NCBI GenBank assembly: GCA_029227175.1
Contig: JAQXZK010000069.1
Coordinates: 1-64,000 of the forward strand
Origin: Bacteroidales bacterium
GTDB lineage: Bacteria > Bacteroidota > Bacteroidia > Bacteroidales > Bacteroidaceae
DNA: 64,000 nt
Reading direction: 5' to 3'
Below are positions 42,876-53,800 of the stretch, piece after piece (position 1 is the first letter of the stretch; each line of letters opens with the position of its first letter). Position numbers and translations under genes: made by a program. The notes under the pieces were generated by a model that worked only from the letters and a program-made list of their open reading frames with translations, did not search any database and was not told the DNA's origin.

Positions 42876-43250
42876 ATGGAAAAGAAACCGCTCATACTCG
42901 CCGTTGACGACATACCCGTAAACCGTATGCTCATCTCCTCACAACTGCGATTTACCGGCTACGATATCATCACCGCCGCCTCCGGACCGGAAGCCTTAGA
43001 AATCATTCGTACCAACCGCCCCGACATCGTCCTGCTCGATATCATGATGCCAGGAATGGACGGCATAGAAGTGCTTGAAGCCATCAGGCAAGCCCCCGAG
43101 ACAAACGACCTCCCCGTCCTCATGCTCACCTCTCTCTCCGAGAAGGAGTTCCAAGACAAAGCCCTCCAAAAAGGAGCGAACGGCTACCTCACCAAACCAC
43201 TCGTCAGAGCCAGACTCGTTCAGACACTGGAGGAAATACTCAACAAATAA
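42876..43250 (+). CDS. Stand-alone CheY-like response regulator
   Basis: ILAVDDIPVNRMLISSQL, IVLLDIMMPGMDG, KANGYLTKPL-like C-terminus; no output domain. Confidence 0.92.
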   Translation: MEKKPLILAVDDIPVNRMLISSQLRFTGYDIITAASGPEALEIIRTNRPDIVLLDIMMPGMDGIEVLEAIRQAPETNDLPVLMLTSLSEKEFQDKALQKGANGYLTKPLVRARLVQTLEEILNK

Positions 43251-43307
43251 CACCGACACCGGAACGCGCCGGTCTCCGAACAAACTCACTCATTCCCCAC
43301 ACAACTC

Positions 43308-44168
43308 ATGAGGACAGAACTGGAACTCGTCAACATCTGCGTACTCAACGTAGGATACACCGTGACACACCAGAGATTCGGAGGACGTGACCTCTCCTCA
43401 CCCTTCGCCCGCCTCTACTATCTCAAGGCCGGGCACGCCATGATACACCTGCCCGACCTGCACATAGAAGCCAAGCCCGGATTCATGTACCTCATCCCGC
43501 CCTTCGTCCCTCACAGCTACCTCTGCGAAGCCGGGTGCGAATTCTACTATATGTTCGTCTACGAACGCTACGGCGAACAGACCGACATCTTTGACATCTA
43601 TCATTTCCCTTACGAAGTGCAGGCCAACCATGCCACCGACCTCCTCTTCGAAAACTACTGTAACTTCTACCCCGAACTCAACTTTCCCTACCAGAGCGAA
43701 GAAGACTTCTATACCCACCCCACCTACCTAGACTACGTTGCCAGATACGCCCAGATGAACCGCTTCGAGAAAATGCAACTGCAGGGATTCGTTTGGATTG
43801 TAGCCTCCTTCTTCATGAAACACGCCCAGAAACGATTGGACCGTGTAGACGAAAGACTGCTCATGACCATGCAATACATCAAAGCAAACATACAACACGA
43901 AATCAGTCTGGACCACTTGGCTGACATAGCCTGCACTACCAAGTCACACCTCGGACGGCTCTTCCGCGAAAAGTTGGGCACCACACCCCTCCAATATACT
44001 ATCCGCACACGCATCAAGTGTGCCCAAAGACTGCTCATGACAACCCATTACAGCATCGCCTACATCGCCTCTCAGGTAGGCTACGACGATGTATCCTACT
44101 TCATCCGAGTCTTTAAGCGAACCATCGGATTCACACCCCAGGACTACCGGAACAAAATGAAATATTAG
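43308..44168 (+). CDS. AraC-family transcriptional regulator with cupin-like N-terminal domain
   Basis: HTH ISLDHLADIACTTKSHLGRLFREKLGTTPLQYTIRTRIKCAQRLL..YIASQVGYDDVSYFIRVFKRTIGFTPQDYR. Confidence 0.92.
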   Translation: MRTELELVNICVLNVGYTVTHQRFGGRDLSSPFARLYYLKAGHAMIHLPDLHIEAKPGFMYLIPPFVPHSYLCEAGCEFYYMFVYERYGEQTDIFDIYHFPYEVQANHATDLLFENYCNFYPELNFPYQSEEDFYTHPTYLDYVARYAQMNRFEKMQLQGFVWIVASFFMKHAQKRLDRVDERLLMTMQYIKANIQHEISLDHLADIACTTKSHLGRLFREKLGTTPLQYTIRTRIKCAQRLLMTTHYSIAYIASQVGYDDVSYFIRVFKRTIGFTPQDYRNKMKY

Positions 44169-44221
44169 TAGCACTTTCACAAGCGATAGTAGGACGATCC
44201 GCGCAAAAACAGCCCATTTAC

Positions 44222-44252
44222 CCTATATTATATAGGATAAATTCGCTTATCC
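44222..44252. promoter_or_regulatory. Overlapping inverted repeats CCTATAT-t-ATATAGG and GGATAA-N6-TTATCC, candidate operator
   Basis: Direct reading; immediately upstream of TAACTTTG (44265-44272). Confidence 0.5.
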
Positions 44253-44264
44253 AGCTCAACTCCG

Positions 44265-44272
44265 TAACTTTG
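44265..44272 (+). promoter_or_regulatory. -7 promoter element (TAACTTTG)
   Basis: TAnnTTTG match 42 bp upstream of ATG 44314. Confidence 0.5.
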
Positions 44273-44313
44273 CGCCCATGTAAAAAACATTGGAAACAAA
44301 TAATACGGAAACC

Positions 44314-46794
44314 ATGATAAAAGAATTTCCCCGGACAGCCATCATGACGGCAAGTCGTGACATCAGCTACACACAACTGCTTGACTACATAAACCTCTTC
44401 GCTCTGCAGAACCCACAAGAAGCAGGCAACAAAACCGTCATCTTTGCTGAAAACCGGGAAGGATGGATATTCGCCTTCTTCTCCGTATGGCAGAACAAGG
44501 GACTGCCCGTACCGGTAGATGCCTCTGCCACCGTAGCCGACCTCAAATATATCCTCTGCGACTGTCACCCCACCAGTATCTGGACCTCTAAAGAAAAGGA
44601 GGAAACAGCCCGGCAGGCAGTCCGGGACAGCGGACTGGATATCAGCATCCTGCTCATCGACGACTACGAACAGGCCACTTGCCTCTCCAAAAGGGAAAAC
44701 ACACCGGAACCCAACCGCTTCACCTACGAGAACCACGAACCCGCTGTCATCATCTATACCTCCGGAACAACCGGATCGCCCAAAGGAGTAGTCCTCTCCT
44801 ACGCCAACATCTACGCCAACATGTATAGCGTAGTGGAAGAAGTACCTATCTTTAACGAACAGCGACGCACACTTATTCTCCTCCCCCTGCACCACGTCCT
44901 TCCGCTGGTCGGAACCGTCGTACTGCCCATCATCACGGGGGGCGGCGTTGCCATTTGCCCAAGCATGGCCGGACCGGACATCATGCAGACCCTGTGCCGT
45001 GGGAAGATTGCCATCTTCATCGGCGTTCCACGCCTGTGGCAGACACTCTACACCGCCATCAAAAAGAAAATCGACGCAAGGCTCCTCACGCGTGCACTAT
45101 TCTCCCTGTGTGCATGGGCCAAAAGCCCCACACTCTCGCGAATCATCTTCAGTTCCGTACACAAGAAACTGGGCGGACACATCGCATACATGGTGAGCGG
45201 AGGAGCTGCACTGGACCGCGAAATCGGTGAAGGACTCCGCACCCTCGGTCTGAAGATGCTTGAGGGATACGGCATGACCGAAACAGCACCCATCATCTCA
45301 TTCACCCGTCCGGGCGACATCATCCCGGGATGCGTCGGACGACCCATGTCGACCGTACACGTCAAAATCGTCGACGGAGAAATCTGCGTGAAAGGTCCTA
45401 ATGTCATGCTGGGCTACTACAACCGACCGGAAGAAACGGCACAAGTCATTGACAAGGACGGATACGTACACACCGGTGACCTGGGCTTCATCGACGAGAT
45501 AGGACGCATACACATCACCGGACGCTCCAAAGAAATCATCGTTCTCTCCAATGGCAAGAATGTGCAGCCCAATGAAATAGAATACAAACTCGAGAAGTAC
45601 GCTGACAAAATCAAGGAATGTGCCGTGACACAGGACGGAGACCTGCTGAAAGCCATCATCGTGCTGCAAGAGAGCTGGGCGACAGGACACAGCGACCAGG
45701 AAATAGAAGACGCCCTGAAACGACAGGTCATCGAGCCCTACAACCGCAGCGTGACCAACTACAAGAAAATCATGAGCATCCTCGTCTACCACGGCGAACT
45801 GCCACGCACCAAGCTCGACAAACTCCAACGATTCAAACTCAAGGACATCATCGCACAAGGTGGCAAGGACAAAACCGAGAAGCAACAGGACACGACCGCA
45901 GAAATCAACCTGCCGGAATATCACATCCTGCGCAAATACATCGAGACCGAAAAGCGAACCTCTGTCAGGCCGGACGACCACCTGGAGACAGACCTTGCCT
46001 TCGACTCGCTGGACAACGTAAGCCTTCAGGGATTCATCGAACATACATTCGGCATCAGCATCAAGGCCAACACCTTCGCCTCATTCCGCAGCGTCAGAGA
46101 AATTGCTGAACACATCGCACAATACAAGACACGCACGGAAATCGAAGATACAAACTGGAAGCACATCATTGCCAAAGACTCCTCCACCCTCGTACTGCCC
46201 TCCACATCGGCATGCTTCATTCCTTTTGCCTCCCTGTTCAAGACATTCCTGCGACTGAACAACCGGCTCAAGGTATTGGGCAAGGAGAACATCCCGACAA
46301 GCGGTCAATTCATCCTCGCCCCCAACCACCAGTGCTTCCTCGACGGGCCCATCTGTATCGCCGGCCTGGACAACGACACACTCAGGAACTGCTACTTCTA
46401 CGCCACGGAAGAACACGTTCAACACCCCATCCTGAAATACCTGGCACAGCACAACAACATCATCCTCATGGAGCAGCATAACCTCAAGAACTCCATCCTG
46501 AAACTGGCCGAAGTAATCAAACAGGGCAAGAACATTGTCATCTTCCCAGAAGGGACACGCACCAAAGACGGCAACCTCGCTGCTTTCAAGAAGACATTCG
46601 CCATCCTCAGCAAAGAACTGCAAGTGCCCATCCTGCCCGTCCGCATCACAGGTGCCTTTGAAGCCATGCCACGCGGCAAGCACCTGCCCAATCGGCACCC
46701 TATCAGTGTAGAATACCTGCCCATGATTCATCCTACTCAGAAGGAAAGCTACCAAGAACTCTCGGAACGCGTACGCGAATCTATCCTGAACTAA
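44314..46794 (+). CDS. AMP-binding acyl ligase - acyl carrier - PlsC-type acyltransferase fusion
   Basis: IIYTSGTTGSPKGVVLS and YVHTGDLG (AMP ligase); LAFDSLDNVSLQGFIE (ACP-like Ser); NHQCFLDGP and FPEGTRTKDGN (PlsC). Confidence 0.92.
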   Translation: MIKEFPRTAIMTASRDISYTQLLDYINLFALQNPQEAGNKTVIFAENREGWIFAFFSVWQNKGLPVPVDASATVADLKYILCDCHPTSIWTSKEKEETARQAVRDSGLDISILLIDDYEQATCLSKRENTPEPNRFTYENHEPAVIIYTSGTTGSPKGVVLSYANIYANMYSVVEEVPIFNEQRRTLILLPLHHVLPLVGTVVLPIITGGGVAICPSMAGPDIMQTLCRGKIAIFIGVPRLWQTLYTAIKKKIDARLLTRALFSLCAWAKSPTLSRIIFSSVHKKLGGHIAYMVSGGAALDREIGEGLRTLGLKMLEGYGMTETAPIISFTRPGDIIPGCVGRPMSTVHVKIVDGEICVKGPNVMLGYYNRPEETAQVIDKDGYVHTGDLGFIDEIGRIHITGRSKEIIVLSNGKNVQPNEIEYKLEKYADKIKECAVTQDGDLLKAIIVLQESWATGHSDQEIEDALKRQVIEPYNRSVTNYKKIMSILVYHGELPRTKLDKLQRFKLKDIIAQGGKDKTEKQQDTTAEINLPEYHILRKYIETEKRTSVRPDDHLETDLAFDSLDNVSLQGFIEHTFGISIKANTFASFRSVREIAEHIAQYKTRTEIEDTNWKHIIAKDSSTLVLPSTSACFIPFASLFKTFLRLNNRLKVLGKENIPTSGQFILAPNHQCFLDGPICIAGLDNDTLRNCYFYATEEHVQHPILKYLAQHNNIILMEQHNLKNSILKLAEVIKQGKNIVIFPEGTRTKDGNLAAFKKTFAILSKELQVPILPVRITGAFEAMPRGKHLPNRHPISVEYLPMIHPTQKESYQELSERVRESILN

Positions 46795-46828
46795 GAAGCA
46801 ACACTCTATCTATATACACACACAAGCC

Positions 46829-47443
46829 ATGTCAAGCATTACGGAAAAAGGTAACACCTGGACACACCTCGTCGGCGTTGTCTTCGCCCTGTCGTCCATC
46901 TGGATGGTATGGCCGGCCTGCCGCATCAGTTGGCAAATGGCCATGGGCGTCCTCTTCTTCATCGTGGGCATGTTTCTCATGTTCCTTTCCAGCACCATCT
47001 ACCATTGGTTGCCGGAAGGACGAGCCAAACGCATCCTGCGCAAGTGCGACCACATCAGCATCTACGTCATGATAGTCTGCTCCTACACCCCGCTCTGCAT
47101 AGGTGTCGTCGGGGGCTGGACGGGATGGACACTCTTCGCCATCCTGTGGCTCACAGCCCTGATAGGCTCGTGCTTCAAAATCTTCATCATCGGCAAGCAC
47201 CCACGCCTCTCGCTGGGCATCTACCTGACAATGGGCTGGAGTGGACTGCTCATCATCGACGAGGTCTTCGCCAAACTCTCGGTCATCTCCATGGCCTGTA
47301 TCTTGGCCGAAGGACTGTTCTACACCCTCGGGACCTACTTCTATTCGAACGACAGCAAGGAAAACTTCCACATGATTTGGCACATCTTTGTCCTGCTGGG
47401 TGCCATTGCACACTGGAGCGCCGTCCTCTTCATCCTCATCTGA
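46829..47443 (+). CDS. Hemolysin III / PAQR-family membrane protein
   Basis: TWTHLVGVVFAL, STIYHWLPEG..ILRKCDHISIYVMI, HMIWHIFVLLGAIAHW. Confidence 0.9.
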   Translation: MSSITEKGNTWTHLVGVVFALSSIWMVWPACRISWQMAMGVLFFIVGMFLMFLSSTIYHWLPEGRAKRILRKCDHISIYVMIVCSYTPLCIGVVGGWTGWTLFAILWLTALIGSCFKIFIIGKHPRLSLGIYLTMGWSGLLIIDEVFAKLSVISMACILAEGLFYTLGTYFYSNDSKENFHMIWHIFVLLGAIAHWSAVLFILI

Positions 47444-47517
47444 CAATCATAAGAGACGAGCTCGCGCAACATATAATAAAAGGTGTGCTCGTGCGAGAAC
47501 AATAAAGGAACGGCCGC

Positions 47518-47853
47518 GTCGCACGGTGGAAAAGTCATCATGCACTGGTTAACAGCTCTGTCGCACGGCGGAAAAGTCATCATGCACCGGTTAACGGAAC
47601 TTTCGCACGGCGGAAAAACCTCCATGCACCGGTTAACGGAACTTTCGCACGACGGAAAAACCTCCATGCACCGGTTAACGGAACTTTCGCACGACGGAAA
47701 AACCTCCATGCACCGGTTAACGGAACTTTCGCACGACGGAAAAGTCGTCATGCACCGATTAACGGAACTTTCGCACGGCGGAAAAGTCATCATGCACCGG
47801 TTAATGGCTCTGTCGCACGATGGAAAAGTCGTCATGCACCGATTGGGAGGGGT
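47518..47853. repeat. Tandem array B: 8 exact-length 42-bp units (consensus TTCGCACGRCGGAAAARYCRTCATGCACCGGTTAACGGAACT)
   Basis: Direct alignment of 8 x 42 bp, last unit degenerate at its 3' end. Confidence 0.95.
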
Positions 47854-47926
47854 AAAATGAAAATTATACCGTCCCTTGCTTTGTCCTCCCCTTGTTTTCC
47901 ACTATCTTCGCGCGGTAAAACCACAC

Positions 47927-49141
47927 ATGAAGAAGTACATCACCTCCATATTATTCATTTGGCTGACCCTCATCAACGCCCCGTGCATGCACTCGGCGAA
48001 TGACAGCATACGCATCAGTCTGCTGACATGCGAAGCCGGAGGCGAGATTTATAGCCTCTTCGGCCATACCGCCCTGCGCGTGACCTGTCCGGAAAGGCGT
48101 GTAGACTATGTCTTCAACTATGGAGTCTTCAGTTTTGAAAGCCGCAACTTCATGCTACGCTTTGCACTCGGAAGAACAGACTACATGCTTGGCATCATGA
48201 AGTACAATGACTTTGCCGAGAGTTACACCGAATACGGCAGAGATGTCTTTGAACAGGAACTGAACCTCACCGGAGAAGAGAAATGGAAACTCTTCGAACG
48301 ACTGATGAGAAACGCACAGAAAGAGAATCGCGTCTACAGATACAACTTCTTTTTCGACAACTGTTCCACACGGCCAAGAGACCAGATTGAGCATATCTTG
48401 AAAGGACGGTTGCACTATGCAGAGAACATGAACGAATACGTTCTGCGGGAAGGGAACCATCCCGAGACCTTCCGCGACATGATACATCTTTATGCCCAAG
48501 AAAGTCCGTGGTACAACTTAGGTATGGATCTATGCCTGGGAAGTCCGGCCGACCGCCCCATGACGCGACGTGAGAAGATGTTCACCCCGTTCTACCTGCG
48601 AGACTGCCTGGCCGAAGCGACCTTCACCGACAGCCACAACGACCGGAAGCCGGTGGTCAAAGCCGATGGCTGGGTGGTCCGGACGAAGCTACAGGACTAT
48701 CGCAGCAAGTTGCCTTCACCCACCCTTGCCTGCTGGATGCTATGCCTGCTGACACTCGTGCTCTCTATCTGCGAGTGGAGAAAGAAACGGCTGTATTGGG
48801 GAGCGGACATCGTCCTCTTTGGGGCAGCAGGATTGGGCGGCTGCATACTCTTCATTCTGAACTTCTTCTCGGAACACCCGTGCGTAAGCGGGAACTACAA
48901 CCTGCTGGCACTCCACCCCCTGCACCTGTTGGCTCTGCCCTACATCATCCACACGGCCAGGAAACACACACGCAACTATTATCTCATCGCCAACGGCGTT
49001 GTTTTAACGTTATTTATATTATTCCTCCGGGTCATTCCGCAAGTTTTCAACCCGGTAATCTTACCTTTGTCACTCACCTTGCTGATTCGCTGCGCCATAC
49101 ACAGCGTCATAGCGCAAAGACAACTCCATAGACCATCATGA
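47927..49141 (+). CDS. DUF4105 domain-containing membrane protein
   Basis: SIRISLLTCEAGGEIYSLFGHTALRV, YNFFFDNCSTRPRDQIE; C-terminal TM segments. Confidence 0.85.
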   Translation: MKKYITSILFIWLTLINAPCMHSANDSIRISLLTCEAGGEIYSLFGHTALRVTCPERRVDYVFNYGVFSFESRNFMLRFALGRTDYMLGIMKYNDFAESYTEYGRDVFEQELNLTGEEKWKLFERLMRNAQKENRVYRYNFFFDNCSTRPRDQIEHILKGRLHYAENMNEYVLREGNHPETFRDMIHLYAQESPWYNLGMDLCLGSPADRPMTRREKMFTPFYLRDCLAEATFTDSHNDRKPVVKADGWVVRTKLQDYRSKLPSPTLACWMLCLLTLVLSICEWRKKRLYWGADIVLFGAAGLGGCILFILNFFSEHPCVSGNYNLLALHPLHLLALPYIIHTARKHTRNYYLIANGVVLTLFILFLRVIPQVFNPVILPLSLTLLIRCAIHSVIAQRQLHRPS

Positions 49142-50700
49142 AGAAACGCCTACTTACCTCCGTATTCGCCCTGACATTTGCCGGCTTGCAGATGCAGGCA
49201 CAGACCACCCCCAAACTGGTTGTAACACTCACCATCGACCAGCTGCGCGCGGACTATATGGAGAACTTCTCCGCGCTCTACGGAGAGAAAGGTTTTAAAA
49301 GGCTTCTGCGTGACGGCAAAGCATACACAAACGCTACCTTCCCCTTTTCGGACATAGACCGTTCATCGGCCATTGCCGCCATACACACCGGCGTACCGCC
49401 TTATCTGAACGGAATCATAGCCAACTCCTGGCTTGACATCACCTCCCTACGCCCCATGGAAAGCGTTGACGACAGCCGTTTCAAAGGCAGCAACACCAAC
49501 GAGGGATGCTCGCCCGAGAACATGCTGACATCTACCATGGCTGACGAACTCAAAATCAGCACCCGTGGAGCCTCATTCGTCTATGCCATAGCACCCTACA
49601 AGGACGCAGCCATCTTAGGTGCCGGCCACGCAGCCAACGGAGCCTTCTGGATGAACGAAGAAACCGGGAAATGGTGTAGCACGACCTACTACAAGGAATT
49701 CCCGCTGTGGCTGAACCAGTTTAATGAGCGCAAAGGACTGGACTTCAGAATCAAAGACATCACCTGGACACCGGCTCGTGAAATCAGCGAATACAGATAC
49801 CTTCCCGAATGGCGTTCGGATGCCTTCAAGTATAAATTTGACGGTGACAAGCTGAACAAGTACCGTCATCTGCTGACCAGTCCCTATGCCAACGAAGAAG
49901 TGAATCTGCTGGCGGAAGAACTGCTCGAGAAATCGGACGTCGGCAAAGACGACATCACCGACTTCCTGTCGCTGACCTACTACGCCGGCAACTACAGACA
50001 CCGCTCGGCAGAAGACTGCGCCATGGAGATACAGGACGCTTACGTGCGTCTTGATAACAGCATTGCCTACCTGATAGAACTGCTCGACCGCAAGATAGGC
50101 CTGAAAAATGTCTTGCTATGCATCGCCTCAACAGGCTACTCCGAGCTGCCTTCACCCGACAACGGAGCCTATAACATTCCGGGCGGAGAGTTCCACATGA
50201 ACCGCTGTTCGACCCTGCTGAATATGTACCTCATGGCCACCTACGGGCAAGGACAATATGTAGAGGGAGTCTACGGACAACAGATCTATCTCAACCACAA
50301 ACTCATCGAAGAAAAGCAGTTGAGCCTGACAGAGATACAGGAGAAATCGGCCGATTTCCTCAGCCAGTTCTCCGGCGTATGCGAAGTCTACTCCTCACAC
50401 CGCCTGCTACTGGGCTCCTGGTCACCCGAAGTGAACCTGCACCGTAACAGCTACCACCGCAAGCACTCGGGAGACCTCACCATTGAGGTGCTTCCAGGAT
50501 GGACCATCATCAGGGAGAACAATGTCGACAACAGAACCCAAAGATATTCCTACTCACCTGCCCCGGTATTCATTTTCGGAGCCGGAACGCCGGCTGAGGT
50601 GGTCAGGACTCCTGTCAACATCTGTCGCCTGGCACCCACAATCTGCGGGATATTGCGCATTAGAGCCCCGAATGCCTGCAAAGAGCAAGCAATTTATTAA
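49138..50700 (+). CDS. Alkaline phosphatase superfamily protein (PafA/NPP-like), secreted
   Basis: LVVTLTIDQLRADYMENFSALYGEKGFKRL; GAGHAANGAFWM; ATGA overlap with DUF4105 gene. Confidence 0.82.
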   Translation: MKKRLLTSVFALTFAGLQMQAQTTPKLVVTLTIDQLRADYMENFSALYGEKGFKRLLRDGKAYTNATFPFSDIDRSSAIAAIHTGVPPYLNGIIANSWLDITSLRPMESVDDSRFKGSNTNEGCSPENMLTSTMADELKISTRGASFVYAIAPYKDAAILGAGHAANGAFWMNEETGKWCSTTYYKEFPLWLNQFNERKGLDFRIKDITWTPAREISEYRYLPEWRSDAFKYKFDGDKLNKYRHLLTSPYANEEVNLLAEELLEKSDVGKDDITDFLSLTYYAGNYRHRSAEDCAMEIQDAYVRLDNSIAYLIELLDRKIGLKNVLLCIASTGYSELPSPDNGAYNIPGGEFHMNRCSTLLNMYLMATYGQGQYVEGVYGQQIYLNHKLIEEKQLSLTEIQEKSADFLSQFSGVCEVYSSHRLLLGSWSPEVNLHRNSYHRKHSGDLTIEVLPGWTIIRENNVDNRTQRYSYSPAPVFIFGAGTPAEVVRTPVNICRLAPTICGILRIRAPNACKEQAIY

Positions 50701-50729
50701 GTTTGTTTCCTTAAATGATTTATTTAGTG

Positions 50730-50737
50730 TAAATTTG
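50730..50737 (+). promoter_or_regulatory. -7 promoter element (TAAATTTG) for secA
   Basis: TAnnTTTG match. Confidence 0.5.
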
Positions 50738-50819
50738 CACACTCTGTGGACCAGAAGAACCTGGTTTCACAGGCATACCTTTTTATTACTAACCTCGCAA
50801 ACAAAAACAGATATACTAT

Positions 50820-53800
50820 ATGGATTTTATAAAGCTTATCGGTTCAATCTTTGGCAACAAAGCCACCCGAGACATGAAGGAAATCTCTCCCTGGGTAGAC
50901 AAGATCAAGGCCGAATATCCGAAAATAGCCAAGTTAAGCAACGATGAACTACGTGCCAAGACAGTAGAACTGAAGGACTACATACGCAGTCAGGCAGCAG
51001 AGAAAAATGCCAAAATTGCAGAGCTGAAGGCAAGCATCGAGCAGACTGAACTGGAAGAACGTGAACAAATCTTCAACCAGATAGACAAATTAGAGAAAGA
51101 AGTGCTCGACATCTATGAGAAGGCTCTGGACGAAGTACTTCCTATGGCATTCTCTATCGTCAAGGATACCGCAAGACGATTCACCGAGAACGAAGAAATT
51201 GTTGTTACAGCGACAGACTTTGACCGGCAGCTGGCTGTCAGCCACGACTTCGTACGCATCGAAGGAGATAATGCCGTCTACCTGAACCACTGGGTTGCAG
51301 GCGGAAACGAGCTGACCTGGAACATGATTCACTACGATGTGCAGCTCTTCGGTGGCGTCGTACTGCACAAAGGCAAGATTGCCGAGATGGCAACCGGTGA
51401 AGGTAAGACCCTGGTGGCAACCCTCCCGGTATTCCTCAACGCCCTGACCGGTAATGGTGTCCACGTCGTAACAGTGAATGACTATCTGGCAAAGCGCGAC
51501 TCGGAATGGATGGGTCCGCTCTACATGTTCCACGGATTGAGCGTGGACTGTATCGACAAGCACCAGCCCAACAGCGACGCACGACGTAAGGCATACAATG
51601 CCGACATCACCTTTGGTACAAACAACGAATTTGGCTTTGACTACCTGCGCGACAACATGGCCATCAGTCCTAAAGACTTGGTACAGCGCAAGCACAACTA
51701 TGCCATCGTGGACGAAGTCGACTCTGTGTTGATTGACGACGCACGTACCCCATTGATTATTTCAGGTCCTGTACCCAAAGGCGAAGACCAACTGTTCGAC
51801 CAACTGCTACCATACGTACAGGTATTGGTGGAAGAGCAGAAGAAGATTGCAACCAAATACCTGTCTGAGGCCAAACGCCTGATTAACGAAGGAACGGAAA
51901 AGAACGACAAGAAAATCCTGGAAGAAGGCTTCCTCGCACTATACCGCAGCCATAAATGTCTGCCCAAGAACAAGGCACTCATTAAATACCTCTCAGAAGA
52001 AGGTATCAAGGCCGGTATGCTCAAGACAGAAGAAATCTACATGGAGCAGAACAACAAGCGCATGCACGAAGTAACAGACCCCCTGTACTTTGTCATTGAC
52101 GAGAAACTGAACAGCGTAGACCTTACCGACAAGGGTATAGACCTGATTAGTGCCCGGGTGAACGACTCCGCCTTCTTCGTACTTCCGGACATTGCAGCCC
52201 AACTTGCAGAACTGGAAAATGACAATGCGCTGAACGACGAGGAGCGTCTGTCCAAAAAAGATGCCCTGATTACAGACTACTCCATCAAGTCAGAACGTGT
52301 ACACACGATACATCAGTTGCTGAAAGCATACACCATGTTCGAGAAAGATACGGACTACGTTATCATTGACGGACAGGTAAAGATTGTCGACGAGCAGACA
52401 GGACGTATCATGGAAGGAAGACGCTGGAGCGACGGTCTGCATCAGGCTGTTGAAGCAAAGGAAGGCGTGAAGATTGAAGCGGCCACACAGACATTCGCAA
52501 CCATCACCCTGCAGAACTACTTCCGTATGTATCACAAGCTATCCGGTATGACCGGTACGGCAGAAACCGAGGCAGGCGAGTTCTGGGATATTTACAAACT
52601 GGATGTCGTTGTCATCCCGACCAATCGGCCTATTGCACGAAACGACATGAATGACCGTATCTATAAGACCAACCGAGAGAAGTATAACGCGGTCATCGAA
52701 GAAATTGAGAAGATGCGCAACAGCGGCCGACCGGTACTCGTCGGTACGACCTCCGTCGAGATATCCGAACTCCTGAAGCGTATGCTCGATATGCGCAAGA
52801 TTCCTTGTCAGGTGTTGAATGCCAAGTTGCACCAGAAAGAAGCCGACATCGTGGCACAAGCCGGTAGAAGCAACCTCGGTAAAGTCATGATTAAAGACGA
52901 GGACGGCAACGCACACGAAGAAGAACGCATGCTGGGTACCGTCACCATTGCCACAAACATGGCAGGTCGTGGTACTGATATCAAGTTGACACCCGAAGTG
53001 AAAGCAGCCGGCGGTCTGGCCATCATCGGTACAGAACGTCACGAGAGCCGACGCGTAGACAGACAGTTGCGTGGACGTTCAGGACGTCAGGGAGACCCGG
53101 GTTCTTCTGTATTCTACGTATCACTCGAAGACAAACTGATGCGACTCTTTGCCAGCGACCGCATCGCATCTGTCATGGACAAGATGGGATTCGAAGAAGG
53201 CGAGATGATTGAGCACAAATGGATTTCAAGTTCTATCGAACGCGCCCAGAAGAAAGTTGAAGAGAACAACTTCGGTATCCGCAAGCGCTTGCTGGAATAC
53301 GATGACGTCATGAACAAGCAACGTACGGTCATCTACGACAAGCGTCGCCACGCCTTGATTGGCGAACGCATTGGCATGGACATTGTGAACATGATATGGG
53401 AACGCAGTGCCAAGGCAACGGAAGCACCGGACTATGAGAACTGCAAGATGGACATTCTGCAAAATCTCGCCATCGAAGCGCCGTTCACAGAGAAAGAGTT
53501 TGAAGGCTTGAAGCAGGAACAGCTTACCGACAAGACCTTTGACGCGGCTATGGTGGCATTCAAGCAACGCATGGACCGCCTGGCAGGTGTAGCCTATCCC
53601 GTCATCAAACAAGTATATGAGGCACAAGGGCAAATGTATGAGAACATCCTCATCCCAATTACTGATGGAAAGAAGATGTATAACATCTCATGCAACATGA
53701 AGGAAGCCTACGAAAGCGAGTGCCGTGAAGTGGTGAAGAACTTTGAGAAGAGCATCCTGCTGCACGTCATTGACGAGGCATGGAAAGAGAATCTCCGCGA

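Noticed and set aside
44290-44313. TTG start of the acyl-ligase ORF
   Set aside because: In-frame ATG at 44314 begins the conserved-looking MIKEFPRTAIM; the TTG extension is not needed.
47341-47860. Repeat-protein ORFs (minus 164 aa, plus 125 aa) over array B
   Set aside because: 42 bp is a multiple of 3, so both strands stay open; the minus ORF also runs into hlyIII antisense; no promoter or export signal recognised.
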